A DNA stretch of 15,595 nucleotides from Bacteriovoracaceae bacterium UBA2394 (GCA_002343335.1 DDSI01000250.1:1-15595), one strand, 5' to 3'. Positions 6,586-14,631 are shown, counted from the stretch's first letter. Translations and numbers: made by a program. The notes: generated by a model from the sequence alone, not told the origin.

Positions 6586-6635
6586 CGAATACACATGTCA
6601 GAAATTTTTGAGAAGTCTTTCTTAATTCTTACCGA

Positions 6636-7322
6636 TTAAACTCGGCAAGCCGCTTCCAAATTATCCATGAGATCTTTTCCGAACATCTTCACGGCATTTT
6701 CATAAGCGATCTTATGAATTTCTTTGTAATCATTTTCAGTCAAATTCGAAAGGTCTGTGCCTGTATTAGCTCGGTAAATGTAAGCAGCTTCCTCATAGAT
6801 GCCCGCGAGAGCGTTCAAACCTTCCAAGGTCTTGCCGCCTTCCTTCTTGATAGCATCGATGTATTCTTGCTTGATAATTCCGGCCTTTGCGATCGCGGCC
6901 AAACCTAAACCAGCAGGAATATTTCCTACTTTAGCGGTTGAAACCTCTTTCGCGACATCCGCGATTTCGCCCATGACGTCGTTTACTTCTTTTGCGCTTC
7001 CAGTGGAAGAACCCCCGAAGCAAAACGTGGGACCTTTTTGAACATCTGCGGGAGTCGTCACCTTCGATGAATCAGTTCCAGCACCATTGCCAGAATTCAT
7101 ATTGATGGTTGCGCCAGAGTTCGCGGTATTCGGAGCGGCGGTTGAAGAGCCGGCCGCACCTTTTACTGCGCTTTCGGTTGCTGCAGACTTAGCAGCATTC
7201 GTCGCTTTGTTAACGTTTTGCATAGCGGCGCCCGCGCCTTCTTTTGCATTTGCTTGAATGGAAAGCGTAAGGCTTAAAATCACCAACCCGCTTACCTTAG
7301 TAATTTGTTTTCCACATTTCAT
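6636..7322 (-). CDS. Exported protein of unknown function (228 residues)
   Basis: I do not recognise a family. The N-terminus is a classical signal peptide: MKCGKQITK, hydrophobic VSGLVILSLTLSIQ, then a good signal-peptidase site ANA/K at 24-27. Residues 27-97 are low-complexity, rich in Ala, Ser, Thr, Asn and Gly. Residues 108-228 look helical and ordered, with short acidic and aromatic patches (EYIDAIKKEGGKTLEGLNALAGIYEEAAYIYR). The mature protein has just two cysteines, Cys101 and Cys226, which could form a disulphide joining the start and end of the ordered domain. AAGGAG lies 8 nt before the ATG. It follows the 1319-residue exported protein by 37 bp and precedes the shared terminator, so the two are probably one operon and may act together outside the cytoplasm. 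Confidence 0.78.
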   Translation of the reverse strand: MKCGKQITKVSGLVILSLTLSIQANAKEGAGAAMQNVNKATNAAKSAATESAVKGAAGSSTAAPNTANSGATINMNSGNGAGTDSSKVTTPADVQKGPTFCFGGSSTGSAKEVNDVMGEIADVAKEVSTAKVGNIPAGLGLAAIAKAGIIKQEYIDAIKKEGGKTLEGLNALAGIYEEAAYIYRANTGTDLSNLTENDYKEIHKIAYENAVKMFGKDLMDNLEAACRV

Positions 7323-7359
7323 AGGTCATCTCCTTCTCAACATTTCTTTACTGCCACGT

Positions 7360-10300
7360 TTATTCTACGATCGCTCCAACAGTGTCTGTAGTTTCTAACG
7401 AACCCATAGACACCGGAGAGGTCTGAGTTTGATATTTTGCAAGATTTATGCCGCGGGGGGACACTTGCCGTGCCGCCATTTTAAGAGCGCTAGCGCCTCT
7501 ATTGGCCAAATTGACTTCAAATGTGTCGTCTATATTCGCGACTAAAAGGACAACGGCTCCCCAGTACTCGGACCTGGATTTCGCATCGTTAATCATCTTG
7601 GCGGAGTTCTCAAAGTCCGCGGAACCTTCCAGCAAGTCTGTGAATTTTGAGATCACGCCAGACTCCGCGGCTGCGGCAATTCGGGCAGAAAGTTGACCAC
7701 CCTTTGCAAGAAATTCCATTGCATCGGCCCGGAGCCCAGCCTTTACCAAGTTGAATTCACGAGCAGCTTGATAATATTTTCCGAATATACCTAGGCCTCC
7801 CATGAACATTAAACTTCCCGCAGACCCTTCAAATGTATTGTTCAAAACGCGAAGGGGACTAAATCCGTTTCTTTCGCCATTGGGATCTCTCCAATCTTTC
7901 GCTTGCTCCATCAACATGAATTCCTGGCCGACTGCGGAGAGACCTCCAAGAATCGTGGCGGACCCCACATAAGCCGAACTTGCAGTGACCGCCACGCGAG
8001 CTGAAGCTAAAGCCATGGCGGGTCGAGTCGATACCGTACCCAATGTTCCGAGACTTGGACTACTACCGCCGCCTGCGATAGCGAGGGCCAATCCAAATGA
8101 AGCTTCAGCAGCAAGAAATGCACGATCACCCGCTTTCAAAGCCCAGGATTCTTCATTCCACTCGCCTTTGAGTAATTTTCTATACTTTTCATCGCTCATG
8201 CCGGCGATCTTCGGCGCAACGTAATGATAACCATCCATCGCACCCTCCAAAAGCACTCCAGAACCCTGCCCCACAAAAATTGTTGCTGCGTTTTTAGAAA
8301 TGGGCGCCCATAGAAGAGGATCATATCGAAGCCCAAAATTCTGAATGCGTTTCTTTTGTACCCAATCGTATTCATGTCCCCACATGGACCCTGGCGTCCG
8401 AATATTTCCATCTTCATCGCGAGTCGAATGATGCTCATTGCTGTAATCTTGAATGTAGCGAACCGTGTTCATTCCCCACCGCGTTCCCGTCTCCCATCCG
8501 CCGTCTCCAAAGGTAGAGCCATAAAGCCCCCCTGCAAGTTGCGCCACGTTGCCCGCGGTGATCATCCAGAGCGATTCTCCACTTCGATGCACCACCTGCA
8601 TGAGTTTTTGCCCAAAGGAGTCTTCGGTCGGATCCGGAAGATTTTTGAGAATGTCGACTTTGATTTCGTTCACGCGCTTGACCATGTGCTTTCGATGAGC
8701 CTGAAGATCTACGGGAATGCCAAACTCCTCAGAAATTTTGCTAATCGCGCTTGTCAGTTTGATTTCGTAGTCTTGAAGCTTGTGAATTTCCTGATCTTTA
8801 CTGTGATTTCCTCTTTCAGACAAAAATCGAGCCGCTGCGATCTGGGAAAGACGCCCATCATTTAAGAGCTCAAACTCTAGCACACCCAAAAAAGCTTTTC
8901 CGATCTCTGTTCGGGTCTTTGCAATCTTTTCTTCCGTCACTCCCGCAGCCCGCAATTGAGATTCCATGACCTTCCAGGACGGAATATTCATGAATTGGTT
9001 ATCAACGCCCGTTTTTAGAAGCGCCAGAGCCTCTCGTTTTGTTTCGCGAAGTTCTATTTCATCACTGACGGTTTTTCGACCAAGCGACGAATCAAAGATT
9101 CCAGGAGAGGAATCATTCAACGCAGCCATCTGCTTAAGAACGAAGTCCAGCTCATCTTTCTTTCGCTTCAAATCCAATTCCACCAGCATTGAATTACGTG
9201 ATTGAAAAATAGCTATTTTAGAAAGGGCAGGAGACTCCTCGACCCATTTCGATTTCTTTAACTCTAGTCGAAGATCGACCACCTCATGCATCAGTCGATC
9301 GAGGCGACCATTGAGAACGAGATACTGACGCGCATCCAAGAGACGTCTCATTTCATGAAGTGGCGTATGATTTGTATAACCCAGCCTCTCCGCATCCTTC
9401 GCAATTTCGCTCCACGACTGATTTGCTTTGGCGCGCTCGAGCAACCAAATCTCAGCGCGTTTCTTTTGGGTGCTGCGTTCAAACTCATCAGCGATTTCTT
9501 TTTTGAGTTTTGCCACGTCCAGATTGGACTGGGGAAAATCCTTCGCGATCTTCTCGAGCTCCTCCATATAGCTTTCCAACGTGGGATATTGCTGGGGCTT
9601 TGTCGAAGCAATCACCTCTGCTTCAGATCGCGCATTGATCTGTTTCATGTCCTGCTTAACGAGCTGGTCCGCCGCTCGCGCAGACCAATCTCGATAGTAG
9701 TCGGCAATTTTCTTCAATACTTCTTGAGCTCTTTTTCCTGCCACAAAGTTTTTCACTAATTGAGCATCATAAATTTCAGTAACGCCCGAAGCTTCGATTT
9801 CCGCCCAGGAGCTTTTGCCGCGAGCCAATTCGTCGATGGTTTTCTCGGCCCACCCCATTTTCTGAATTTGTTTTAATTTGGCTTCAACAAATTCCTGTCC
9901 AGCGAATTCAGGGAAGCGTTTCGAGAATGCTGCAAATTGTTCGCGCGATTCCTTCGTTGCTTGTTCATACTCCGCCTTCATGGACTTCAACATCTCCACG
10001 ATTTCGGGTGAATACTTCTTCGAGTGATTCTCCAAATCTTCAAGATATCGAGAATACTGTTTTGTTTTCTGAAAAAGATCAGAAAGCGGCTCAATCGCAT
10101 AACGAGCAAAAATCCATTCTTTAAGAGTTTTTTCGCCAAAGATCTTAAAGGCATCGCTCTTTTTTATTTCTTCCCACGAAAGAGTTGGATTTTTATCAAA
10201 CCATTCCGCAAGCAACCGATTCTGTTCAGCGGAGCGAATTGCCAACATATGAGCAAGTCCAGTCTCCCGTGGCAGACCTGCCTTTTCTAAATCATCGAGG

Positions 10301-11319
10301 AGTACTTTAAAATCACTCGCCAATTTGTCGGTTTTAGCTTTGTTCATTTCGATTGAAATTCCTTCGGACTGCGCATAAAAGTCCTTCGCAAATTTGGTAA
10401 TCTTGCTGATGAGATCCAAAATTGCTTTCCTGGCTTCCGTGACTTTTAGTTGAACTGCTTCGAATGAGGCTCCTGCCTTAATCAGCTCAGTAATTCCGGC
10501 TTGAAACTTCGGAGGAAGTGGATTCGTCAGAAGGTCCGGAAATTTCTGAGCAAGATACCAGGTCATCACCATATCTTCCCCAACCGTCTTCAATTTAAAA
10601 AATTCCAACTTCTTCACGTCTGACCACTGGGAATTGGGGTTTCGAGAAATCCATTCAAAGAAAAATTCTTTAGCAACGTCCTGCTCCACCAATTCCAAGG
10701 CTTGATTGAAGACGAGCCTCGGAACTCCTTGCTCAACCCATTTTGTCACGACGGGCTTGATGGTCTCTTGAAATTTTTTAACATCCACAGCTCGAGCCAT
10801 GAGTCCTTCTCTTTTCAGGTAATCTTTGTACATCGTGAAGAATTCACTACTGGCATCGAAGCGAAGAGATAATGCAGTTTCAATTTGATCGTGTACTTTC
10901 TTTGGTTCAACGCCTGCATTTAATTGATCGAAGGCCAACTTCCCAAGATCTGGAGCATAAGTTTGCGCTACAAACTGTGCATAATTCTCAATCGCCTTTT
11001 TGCGCTCATCTTCATTCAGCTGGGAAAAATTCGAAAATAATCTCTCTGAAATCGATTTTAACGGAGCAAGAGCAAGCTCTTTCTGCGCAGCTGGAACCAC
11101 GGGTGCTACTGGATTCTTTGGCGCGTCTTGAACCACAATGGATGACGGGGTCATCTTCCCAGCAGCTTGATCCACGATGCTTTGAATATCTTGACTGGGC
11201 CTAGTCGAAGGCTGGGTGGAAGGCTGGCTTGTGGGTAAACAAGCTGCAACTTCTTCGGCGCGCAGAGGAAGCGAGAACCCAAGAAGAACAGCAGTTAAAT
11301 AGAGAGCACGGTAAAACAC
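7360..11319 (-). CDS. Very large exported helical protein of unknown function (1319 residues)
   Basis: No family recognised. The frame opens at 11463, but the GTG at 11317-11319 is chosen: it begins a signal peptide (MFYRALYLTAVLLGFSLPLRA/E) and has GAGGTG 5 nt before it. A Ser/Thr/Pro/Gln linker (PTSQPSTQPSTRPSQ) follows. Residues about 80-890 are charged and mostly helical. Within them a weak module recurs around Trp232, 382, 505, 636 and 782, with a core of SW or QW, then E/D, I/V and a Lys. Residues about 915-1060 are rich in Gly, Trp and Tyr, and 1065-1150 are hydrophobic and Ala/Gly-rich, possibly membrane-active. Cysteine is almost absent from the mature part. A VAAC lipobox-like string at about 22-25 is spoiled by two Glu before it. 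It is the first gene of an operon with the 228-residue protein. Adhesin, effector or periplasmic scaffold are all possible. Confidence 0.8.
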   Translation of the reverse strand: MFYRALYLTAVLLGFSLPLRAEEVAACLPTSQPSTQPSTRPSQDIQSIVDQAAGKMTPSSIVVQDAPKNPVAPVVPAAQKELALAPLKSISERLFSNFSQLNEDERKKAIENYAQFVAQTYAPDLGKLAFDQLNAGVEPKKVHDQIETALSLRFDASSEFFTMYKDYLKREGLMARAVDVKKFQETIKPVVTKWVEQGVPRLVFNQALELVEQDVAKEFFFEWISRNPNSQWSDVKKLEFFKLKTVGEDMVMTWYLAQKFPDLLTNPLPPKFQAGITELIKAGASFEAVQLKVTEARKAILDLISKITKFAKDFYAQSEGISIEMNKAKTDKLASDFKVLLDDLEKAGLPRETGLAHMLAIRSAEQNRLLAEWFDKNPTLSWEEIKKSDAFKIFGEKTLKEWIFARYAIEPLSDLFQKTKQYSRYLEDLENHSKKYSPEIVEMLKSMKAEYEQATKESREQFAAFSKRFPEFAGQEFVEAKLKQIQKMGWAEKTIDELARGKSSWAEIEASGVTEIYDAQLVKNFVAGKRAQEVLKKIADYYRDWSARAADQLVKQDMKQINARSEAEVIASTKPQQYPTLESYMEELEKIAKDFPQSNLDVAKLKKEIADEFERSTQKKRAEIWLLERAKANQSWSEIAKDAERLGYTNHTPLHEMRRLLDARQYLVLNGRLDRLMHEVVDLRLELKKSKWVEESPALSKIAIFQSRNSMLVELDLKRKKDELDFVLKQMAALNDSSPGIFDSSLGRKTVSDEIELRETKREALALLKTGVDNQFMNIPSWKVMESQLRAAGVTEEKIAKTRTEIGKAFLGVLEFELLNDGRLSQIAAARFLSERGNHSKDQEIHKLQDYEIKLTSAISKISEEFGIPVDLQAHRKHMVKRVNEIKVDILKNLPDPTEDSFGQKLMQVVHRSGESLWMITAGNVAQLAGGLYGSTFGDGGWETGTRWGMNTVRYIQDYSNEHHSTRDEDGNIRTPGSMWGHEYDWVQKKRIQNFGLRYDPLLWAPISKNAATIFVGQGSGVLLEGAMDGYHYVAPKIAGMSDEKYRKLLKGEWNEESWALKAGDRAFLAAEASFGLALAIAGGGSSPSLGTLGTVSTRPAMALASARVAVTASSAYVGSATILGGLSAVGQEFMLMEQAKDWRDPNGERNGFSPLRVLNNTFEGSAGSLMFMGGLGIFGKYYQAAREFNLVKAGLRADAMEFLAKGGQLSARIAAAAESGVISKFTDLLEGSADFENSAKMINDAKSRSEYWGAVVLLVANIDDTFEVNLANRGASALKMAARQVSPRGINLAKYQTQTSPVSMGSLETTDTVGAIVE
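8950..10660 (-). repeat. Five degenerate 'SW' modules in the large exported protein
   Basis: Protein-level repeats, not DNA repeats. The cores read NPNSQWSDVKK, NPTLSWEEIKK, GKSSWAEIEAS, ANQSWSEIAKD and NIPSWKVMESQ. Spacing is 150, 123, 131 and 146 residues. The first two also share a preceding EWI/EWF and a following stretch rich in Phe, Lys and Trp/Tyr. Divergence is high, so limits are approximate. Confidence 0.6.
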
Positions 11320-11495
11320 TAAGACACCTCGGTTTGCGCTAAAATGTTGCAATATAGGTGCCGTAGAAGTCTGAACCCTACCCCCGCTAAAAATGCATTC
11401 CCTAAGAGCCTGTGCGCAAACTTTGCATAGCTGGCTTAGAAAACCCCGCAAAAGCCCCTCCATTTAGGCACCATTTCTTGCACCCTTGGAGTGCA
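11320..11495. other. Divergent promoter region of the exported-protein genes
   Basis: A 176-bp gap between the GTG of the 1319-residue gene and the ATG of the HEFMH gene. It must hold promoters for both. On the minus strand TATATT (about 11350-11355) could be a -10, but no -35 fits. No palindrome of note and no hairpin terminator are seen. Confidence 0.45.
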
Positions 11496-12368
11496 ATGAA
11501 ATTGGCGGTCCTTTGGTTTGCAATCGTACAGACGACGGTGTGCCCGCCGGATCCTTTTGCCCAGGTAAAGACCGTCGTGAAAAATGCCCCGAACGATCAC
11601 GTGGATCTCACGTGGACAGAATTGCGCGAAGGCAAATCCTTGCAGAAATCGATGATCACTGACGTCGTAAACGACGGAGAGAAAAAGCGAGATGCCAAAC
11701 AGATGGCCAAATACATCCACGATAAATTTGGCGTGGATGTATTTGTGGTAAGCGGCGACAATTCTCGAAATGCCAAAGTATCGGTGAAGGGCCCCGATGG
11801 TGCTGTGCTCTCTCCCGAAGAATTAAAAGCATTCTTAGACCCTCCGAAGGATACTCACGCCGCGGAAACCCCTTTGCAGAAAGCCATTGCAGAAATGATC
11901 GCGAGCGCAAATCCCGACTATATTCAAACTGCGGGACGCTACATTGCCAAAGGAAAACCCCAGAGCGACTTCCCTCAGTTTCCACGAGAGGCTTGGGACA
12001 ATTTTCCTCCGACAATCTTTCTCAAAGATTATTCCAGTCGTATGGTGATCGCGCATGAATTCATGCATCACACGCTTGAAACGATGAGAAAACCTCCATC
12101 TCCCAATCGCACCCAATTGGATCAAGAAATATCGGAAGTCGGTGAAGAGCTCGATGTGCACTTGGCCATGGCCCAGCATGGCGGCGAATGGCAATTTAGC
12201 TTGTCGGAGCGAAAGCAGTCCCTCGCTGGATTCAAAAAACACATGGGTGATATGGAAGAATTGATCGGCAAAGTAAAAGATCCCGCTGAGCGCAAGACTC
12301 TTTCCGAGAAGCTGGAAAAATCGGGTAGAGAATACGAGCGCATCCTTGAAGTGCTAAACCGCAGTTGA
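11496..12368 (+). CDS. Probable exported zinc-dependent protease-like protein (HEFMH motif)
   Basis: A 290-residue protein from the ATG at 11496, chosen over an in-frame upstream start (11412) because TTGGAG lies 5 nt before it and a short hydrophobic leader follows (MKLAVLWFAIVQTTV). His187-Glu188-Phe-Met-His191 is an HExxH zinc-site motif in a hydrophobic context (MVIAHEFMHH). Possible third ligands are Glu217/Glu218 or His222 in EVGEELDVHLA, about 26-31 residues on. The region before it (about 125-182) is mixed helix and loop, and the C-terminal 60 residues are a charged helix. No protease family was recognised, so activity is inferred from the motif. It diverges from the operon of two other exported proteins, with 176 bp between starts. 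The signal peptide is short and its cleavage site unclear (possibly after PFA). Confidence 0.68.
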   Translation: MKLAVLWFAIVQTTVCPPDPFAQVKTVVKNAPNDHVDLTWTELREGKSLQKSMITDVVNDGEKKRDAKQMAKYIHDKFGVDVFVVSGDNSRNAKVSVKGPDGAVLSPEELKAFLDPPKDTHAAETPLQKAIAEMIASANPDYIQTAGRYIAKGKPQSDFPQFPREAWDNFPPTIFLKDYSSRMVIAHEFMHHTLETMRKPPSPNRTQLDQEISEVGEELDVHLAMAQHGGEWQFSLSERKQSLAGFKKHMGDMEELIGKVKDPAERKTLSEKLEKSGREYERILEVLNRS

Positions 12369-12392
12369 GATCCATAGCACCTTCCCCAAGAG

Positions 12393-12502
12393 GTATAGCA
12401 AAACTCACATGTGCTGCGTTTGGTATACAGCCACCATTGCACATTCTGCGCTTGGCATTACTCGCTATATAGCAACCATCACAAATGTTGCGTTTGCTAT
12501 AC
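12393..12502. repeat. Three tandem ~36-bp partly palindromic repeats (likely operators)
   Basis: Copy 1 (12393-12428) and copy 3 (12467-12502) are both 36 bp and agree at 28 positions. Both read TATAGCAA, then CACA, TG, TGCGTTTG and end TATAC. A decayed copy 2 (about 12429-12461) keeps AGC-ACCAT, CACA, TGCG and TTGG. The period is about 37 bp. The outer arms are inverted: TATAGCAA at the left matches TTTGCTATA at the right, and copy 1 also has CACATGTG in its middle. The array ends 76 bp before the XRE gene. This is the layout of regulator binding sites; autoregulation by that gene is an inference. Confidence 0.75.
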
Positions 12503-12503
12503 T
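12495..12503 (+). promoter_or_regulatory. Extended -10-like promoter in the last repeat
   Basis: TGCTATACT fits an extended -10 (TG-N-TATACT, 5 of 6 to TATAAT). It is formed by the right arm of the third repeat and lies 75 bp before the XRE start codon. No good -35 is present, which extended -10 promoters can tolerate. A protein bound to the repeat would block it. Confidence 0.4.
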
Positions 12504-12578
12504 TCCTGAGCAGGTCCATTAAGCGTTCGTAATCTGTGCGCAAGGTAGATTTATGGAGAAAGGTGTATCGCTCACGTC

Positions 12579-12923
12579 ATGCCAAAATTTGAGCCGTACT
12601 GGGAACTCGTCTATCTCCGAAAAATTTCAGGAATTTCTCAATCGCGGCTTGGCGAGTTGTTGGGAGTGTCGCGATTTACGATCTCCCAATGGGAATGTGG
12701 ATCGCGCAAACCTTCGGAGACAATTCAACGTTTTGTCATCGCGCTAACCTATTTAAACTCGCAGTCACGGGATGTTCTCTATAATTTAATGGATCCGCGA
12801 ATGAAAAATTTTTGGAAAAATTCCGAAAATCAAAAAATGATCCGTACCTATACTATGGCTACATCCGCTCGGGCGATTGAATCCCAAGCAGACCCAATCC
12901 CAATTGCAAAACCGATTTGGTAA
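12579..12923 (+). CDS. XRE-family helix-turn-helix regulator
   Basis: A 114-residue DNA-binding protein. Residues 9-60 are a Cro/CI-type helix-turn-helix domain: LVYLRKISGISQSRLGELLGVSRFTISQWECGSRKPS, with the SQ..L..LLGVSR.TIS.WE pattern of the family. The C-terminal half (61-114) is short, basic then Pro/Ala-rich, and has no recognised sensor domain. It probably represses transcription, perhaps its own, because a repeat array with a promoter-like arm lies directly upstream. The ATG at 12579 has no good ribosome site (AGG at 12561-12563 is 15 nt away), and an in-frame TAG at 12546 leaves no other ATG. The last 21 codons overlap the end of argS on the other strand. It could belong to a mobile or toxin-antitoxin type module, but no partner gene is seen. 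Confidence 0.82.
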   Translation: MPKFEPYWELVYLRKISGISQSRLGELLGVSRFTISQWECGSRKPSETIQRFVIALTYLNSQSRDVLYNLMDPRMKNFWKNSENQKMIRTYTMATSARAIESQADPIPIAKPIW

Positions 12924-14598
12924 AGGCGATAAGTTGCATTCGCCCAGCGCGCAATTTTTCTTCGCCCTTTAGCACCGGCACATTCATATAGAAGCGATTG
13001 AATACCGCGGCGAGATCGAGCAATTCATGAGAAATAATAGATGGCTCATATTCTCTGGCTGCCGCTTCCACAACCGCCGGGAATCGCAATAACTTTCGAG
13101 CAAGCGCGCGCTCTTCCAAAGTTTCCAGCTCCGGAATATCTTTCTTTGAGAATTTCAATCCTTCGGTGGTGGCACGTTCCAATAGAGAATTCAAACGCAC
13201 GACCGAATATTGCAAGTATGGACCAGAATCTCCTTCGAAATTCAAAATCGTTTTCCAATCGAACATAATGTCTTTGGTTCGCTTGGCATGTAGATCGAAG
13301 AAAATCACCGCGCCCATGCCAACGCGTTTCGCCACTTCGGCTTCCTCAGTCTCCGATAATTTCCGGTCCTGAGGTTTGTCGGCATTTTTTTCGCGCACAA
13401 TCGTAAGCGCTTCGCTTTCGGCTTGATCCAAAACAGATTCCAGCAAAACCAAATTTCCTTTTCGGGAAGACATTTTTCCTTCCGGAAATTTGATCAGACC
13501 AAAACTTACATGGGTGCAATTTTTAGCCCACGCGTAGCCCATCTTTTCCAAAACCTTTAAAAATTGCCGGAAGTGAAGGATCTGCTCGCCTCCGACGACG
13601 TAAACCATGCGCGTGAATTGAAAAGTCTTGGCGCGATATTCGGCGGTGGAAAGATCGCGAGTGGCGTAAATGGTAGAGCCATCCGACTTCACCACGATGC
13701 AAGGAGGCATTCCCTCCGCTTCCAAATCCACTATGCGCGCGCCTTCCGACTCCACCAGAAGGCCCTGCTTCTCCAATCGCTCGATCGTCTTCGGCATCAA
13801 CTCGGAATAGAAGGATTCGCCAGTAACGTAATCGAAATCCACACCGAGCCGATCGTAGAGTCGCTTGAACTCGTGATAGCTCACGTCCTTAAACCATTTC
13901 CAAAGCTCCACCGCTTCGGAATCGCCGGCTTCCAACTTCGCAAACCACTCTCGCGCTTCATCGAGCAGCGCCGGATCCTCCGCCTCCTTCTCATGATAGG
14001 TAACGTAGAGCTTATAGAGATTATTGACCGGGTCGCCTTTTACAAACTCGGCGCTCCCAAAGCGTTTGTAAGCGGTAATGATTTTTCCAAACTGCGTGCC
14101 CCAATCCCCCAAGTGATTGATGCGAATGACCTCCGACCCTAGCGCTTTATAAATCCGAGAGATGGCCGCTCCAATATTTGTCGAGCGCAAGTGACCGATA
14201 CCGAAGGGCTTGGCAATATTAGGAGAAGAAAATTCGATCAAGGCCTTCTCACCCTTTAGAGCGGTTCGACTTTCTCCAAGCGGATCATCAAATCGAGAGC
14301 CAAGTGCTTTGGAGAGCTGCTCTGTCTCCATTTGAATATTTAAGAATCCTTTCAAAACTTCGGCGCGCTTCACGCCTAATTGCGCCTTCTCAGCTGAAAC
14401 AAGCTCACTCACCCACTCCGCACATTTCTGGGGACTCTCTTTTCGCAACTTGGCCAGCGCAAAACACGGCAGTGCGACGTCGAAATCCTCCGCGAAAGCG
14501 GGAGGCTCTTCAAATGGCAGTGGAGATTGCCACTCCGGAATCTTTGTCGTCAGAAATTTTTCCAACGTGTTTACAAATTTAAGTCGACGATCAATCAC
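12859..14598 (-). CDS. argS: Arginyl-tRNA synthetase
   Basis: Charges tRNA-Arg with arginine in the cytoplasm; a class I synthetase of 579 residues, normal length. Visible parts in order: an N-terminal additional domain (about 1-105), the HIGH-type site FGIGHLRSTN with His136, catalytic core NHLGDWGTQFGK at 161-172, the synthetase segment VYVVGGEQILHFRQ, a KMSKS-type loop GKMSSRKGN at 374-382, and a helical anticodon-binding DALR-type C-terminal domain (about 460-579) ending PERM. The start is a GTG; the frame has a TGA eight codons upstream and no other start between, so GTG is firm. There is no Shine-Dalgarno sequence. The gene diverges from the deoxynucleoside kinase with 23 bp between start codons. 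Its 3' end overlaps the XRE gene by 65 bp. Confidence 0.97.
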   Translation of the reverse strand: MIDRRLKFVNTLEKFLTTKIPEWQSPLPFEEPPAFAEDFDVALPCFALAKLRKESPQKCAEWVSELVSAEKAQLGVKRAEVLKGFLNIQMETEQLSKALGSRFDDPLGESRTALKGEKALIEFSSPNIAKPFGIGHLRSTNIGAAISRIYKALGSEVIRINHLGDWGTQFGKIITAYKRFGSAEFVKGDPVNNLYKLYVTYHEKEAEDPALLDEAREWFAKLEAGDSEAVELWKWFKDVSYHEFKRLYDRLGVDFDYVTGESFYSELMPKTIERLEKQGLLVESEGARIVDLEAEGMPPCIVVKSDGSTIYATRDLSTAEYRAKTFQFTRMVYVVGGEQILHFRQFLKVLEKMGYAWAKNCTHVSFGLIKFPEGKMSSRKGNLVLLESVLDQAESEALTIVREKNADKPQDRKLSETEEAEVAKRVGMGAVIFFDLHAKRTKDIMFDWKTILNFEGDSGPYLQYSVVRLNSLLERATTEGLKFSKKDIPELETLEERALARKLLRFPAVVEAAAREYEPSIISHELLDLAAVFNRFYMNVPVLKGEEKLRAGRMQLIAFTKSVLQLGLGLLGIQSPERM

Positions 14599-14603
14599 AA
14601 AAT

Positions 14604-14631
14604 CTTTTAGCTTTGAAAATCATGCCTTCAA
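14604..14631 (-). promoter_or_regulatory. Candidate promoter for argS, giving a near-leaderless transcript
   Basis: On the minus strand TTGAAG (complement of 14626-14631) and TAAAAG (complement of 14604-14609) are separated by 16 bp. Each matches its sigma-70 consensus at 4 of 6 positions. Transcription would begin about at the GTG start codon, which agrees with the missing ribosome site. The -35 lies inside the first codons of the divergent kinase gene. Confidence 0.35.

Noticed and set aside
9286..9759. Plus-strand 157-codon open frame inside the large exported gene
   Set aside because: It is fully antisense to the 1319-residue gene, whose repeats and composition show it to be real.
11230..11260. 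Lipoprotein signal (VAAC) in the 1319-residue protein
   Set aside because: Two Glu residues separate the hydrophobic core from the Cys, which does not fit a lipobox; an ordinary signal-peptidase site after LRA is more likely.
11320..11463. Longer N-terminus of the 1319-residue protein
   Set aside because: The extra 48 residues have no ribosome site and would bury the signal peptide; the GTG at 11319 explains both.
11412..11495. Longer N-terminus of the HEFMH protein
   Set aside because: The ATG at 11496 has TTGGAG before it and a hydrophobic leader after it; the upstream part looks like non-coding DNA.
12393..12502. CRISPR array
   Set aside because: Only three degenerate units lie back to back without unique spacers, and no cas gene is present.
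12553..12747. 64-codon frame starting before the XRE gene
   Set aside because: It overlaps the helix-turn-helix coding region in another frame and its product shows no domain.
13564..14142. Plus-strand 192-codon open frame
   Set aside because: It is antisense to the conserved catalytic core of argS and has no ribosome site or recognisable domain.
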